NCBI GenBank assembly: GCA_000421045.1
Contig: ATWC01000001.1
Location: 1-64,000, forward strand
Source: Lachnospiraceae bacterium NK4A179
GTDB taxonomy: Bacteria > Bacillota > Clostridia > Lachnospirales > Lachnospiraceae
Length of the DNA stretch: 64,000 nt
Reading direction: 5' to 3'
Position 1 is the stretch's first letter, and each line of letters opens with the position of its first letter. The position numbers and the translations under genes are program-made. Below, piece after piece: positions 62,735 to 64,000 of this stretch. The notes beneath the pieces are model-generated. The model was not told where the DNA came from and did no database searches. It saw only the letters and a list, made by a program, of their open reading frames with translations.

Positions 62735-64000
62735 ATGACGCTCAAACGACTTAACATTAAAAATATAGAATGGCTTATTTCAGGTATTTTAAGCGTTATT
62801 GTCATATTAATTATCTTCGGCCTTATGAATATCCTTCCCTGGCAGGAGAATTCGATATTTTCCGGTGACCTCAGGGAACAGTGCATTCCTTTTACAAAGA
62901 TGTTTTTAAGAAAACTATTTTCCGGCAGCAGCCTTATATATTCAAATGAATACGGAATGGGCGGCAACACCTCACTTCTCTACGCCTTTTATTCACTTAG
63001 TCTGTTCAATATTCCTTATATTTTCATTCAAAATATTTATGTCGCCACACTGATAATGTATATCATGAGATTTTTCTGTGCTTCGGCATTCTTTTCCCTT
63101 TTTGGCAAACAGGTACTGAAATCCGAAGGTAAATGGAATATATTTTTCTCGGTTATCTATTCATTAAGCCCCTGCGCCTTTTCTTTAACAAAAATGCCGC
63201 CTTTGCTGGAAGGTTTTATTTATCTTCCTCTTATACTTATGCTTACTGATCGTTATATAAAAACCGGAAAAAAGGCCCTGCTTACCATGTTTTTTGCTCT
63301 GCTCTTTATATCACAGTTCTACTGTGGATTTGTAGTGGCCCTTACCGCGACAGGATTTACCGTATGCGAACTTATAATAAAAAAGGACAGCATCAAAGAT
63401 AAAACTGTTTTAAAATCTTTCTGCGGCTTTGCATTAAGCGGAATAACTGCAGCACTCATTTCCGGTATATTATTACTGCCTGCCGGCTACTATGCTCTGT
63501 TTCTCAACGGCTCCGGCCCCCAAGATGGAATAAGCTTATATTCCATGCCATTAGCATGGTTTTATCCTTTGCTTCCCGGCCGGACAATGGAACATAATTC
63601 AATGATCCCGTACCTGTATTGCGGTATCATAACTTTGCCTTTGATCGTTCTTTATTTTTCGGATAAAACAATAAGGAAGAAAGAACGTATCGCAGCTTTC
63701 ACATCTCTGGTTTTAGTCTATTTAAGCTTTTTTGTCAGACCGTTATACAACTTTATGCATCTTTTCAATGAACCCAATGCGTACACGCACAGGCATACAT
63801 ATGTGTGCGTATTTATTCTGTGTGCGATCGCTCTTAAAGAACTCCATTTGGGAAACTGGAACAGAAAAAAGCTCATACTTTCTTCGATCGGTATGATGAT
63901 CTTTGAAATCCTCCTGTGGCTGCTTTTTGTTATCACTCCCTACGGAAACAGTATCGGTATAGAAGGGATAGGTTTATATGGTTTATGTATAGGCCTTATC
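62735..64000 (+). CDS. YfhO-like membrane protein, 5' part
   Basis: Open to the window edge for 422 codons. The product has many membrane helices: an N-terminal one (about 13-31), then an outer loop with IFSGDLREQCIPFTKMF and NEYGMGGNTSLLYAFY, a pattern of the YfhO family of large GT-C-like membrane proteins. Bacillus YfhO acts in lipoteichoic acid glycosylation; others are involved in sugar transfer at the cell surface. ATG 62735 follows AGGAGAAG. The gene is divergent from the CotH gene, and a shared role at the cell envelope is plausible but unproved. Confidence 0.8.
   Translation, partial: MTLKRLNIKNIEWLISGILSVIVILIIFGLMNILPWQENSIFSGDLREQCIPFTKMFLRKLFSGSSLIYSNEYGMGGNTSLLYAFYSLSLFNIPYIFIQNIYVATLIMYIMRFFCASAFFSLFGKQVLKSEGKWNIFFSVIYSLSPCAFSLTKMPPLLEGFIYLPLILMLTDRYIKTGKKALLTMFFALLFISQFYCGFVVALTATGFTVCELIIKKDSIKDKTVLKSFCGFALSGITAALISGILLLPAGYYALFLNGSGPQDGISLYSMPLAWFYPLLPGRTMEHNSMIPYLYCGIITLPLIVLYFSDKTIRKKERIAAFTSLVLVYLSFFVRPLYNFMHLFNEPNAYTHRHTYVCVFILCAIALKELHLGNWNRKKLILSSIGMMIFEILLWLLFVITPYGNSIGIEGIGLYGLCIGLI

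Overview
The window reads as chromosomal DNA of a low-to-moderate GC Firmicute, most likely a rumen or gut Lachnospiraceae of the Butyrivibrio/Pseudobutyrivibrio type. The support is gene content and order: acpP-rnc-smc-ftsY, a LysM gene divergent from lexA, UPF0237/UPF0210 neighbours, a DUF5688 gene, secreted glycan-active proteins, and AGGAGG-type ribosome binding sites throughout. The species call is inference; no rRNA gene is present.

Region 1 (1-7380) is accessory-like. It opens inside the last domains of a group II intron that splits sbcD, followed by the 3' exon of sbcD and by sbcC. Next come a 64-residue protein and a 530-residue acidic protein of unknown function, a zinc-ribbon protein and a GH25 lysozyme-like lipoprotein. 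Region 2 (7450-17540) holds an AI-2E family exporter, a Xer-like recombinase, an SOS module (LysM protein and lexA sharing a control region full of LexA-like boxes), xpt, two tandem small membrane proteins and a nucleoside-type BMP ABC transporter. Region 3 (17540-24910) is the conserved block rpmF, acpP, rnc, smc, ftsY, followed by a threonine ammonia-lyase. Region 4 (24946-36830) holds a cell-surface M3 peptidase, tmcAL, UPF0210 and UPF0237 proteins, a WalJ-like metallo-hydrolase, a long FtsA-like ATPase, coaE, polA, a zinc-finger membrane protein and tRNA-Leu.

Region 5 (36834-46400) holds a membrane-anchored FKBP/trigger-factor-like chaperone, a polar amino acid ABC transporter, a double SH3 protein, tRNA-Arg, a DUF5688 protein, efp, and shikimate genes (aroQ, aroK, aroE) interleaved with an L,D-transpeptidase. 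Region 6 (46388-51852) is an Opp/Dpp peptide transporter whose last gene overlaps a YqeG-like phosphatase gene, which overlaps aroE. Region 7 (51865-56829) has an EAL phosphodiesterase with a degenerate GGDEF domain, a D,D-carboxypeptidase and a Trk/Ktr potassium system. Region 8 (56826-64000) is glycan-related: a small SLH-like protein, GH27 alpha-galactosidase, GH39 xylosidase, a CotH-type surface protein and the start of a YfhO-like membrane protein.

The least explained signals are a nearly identical 25-base hairpin next to the ribosome binding site of two unrelated transport genes (38071-38095 on plus and 55416-55440 on minus), the intron-split sbcD, the unknown cluster at 3861-6079, and a terminator-like hairpin overlapping the predicted promoter of the peptide transporter. 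I found no CRISPR array, insertion sequence, prophage or rRNA operon. No stretch longer than 300 bases lacks a gene.
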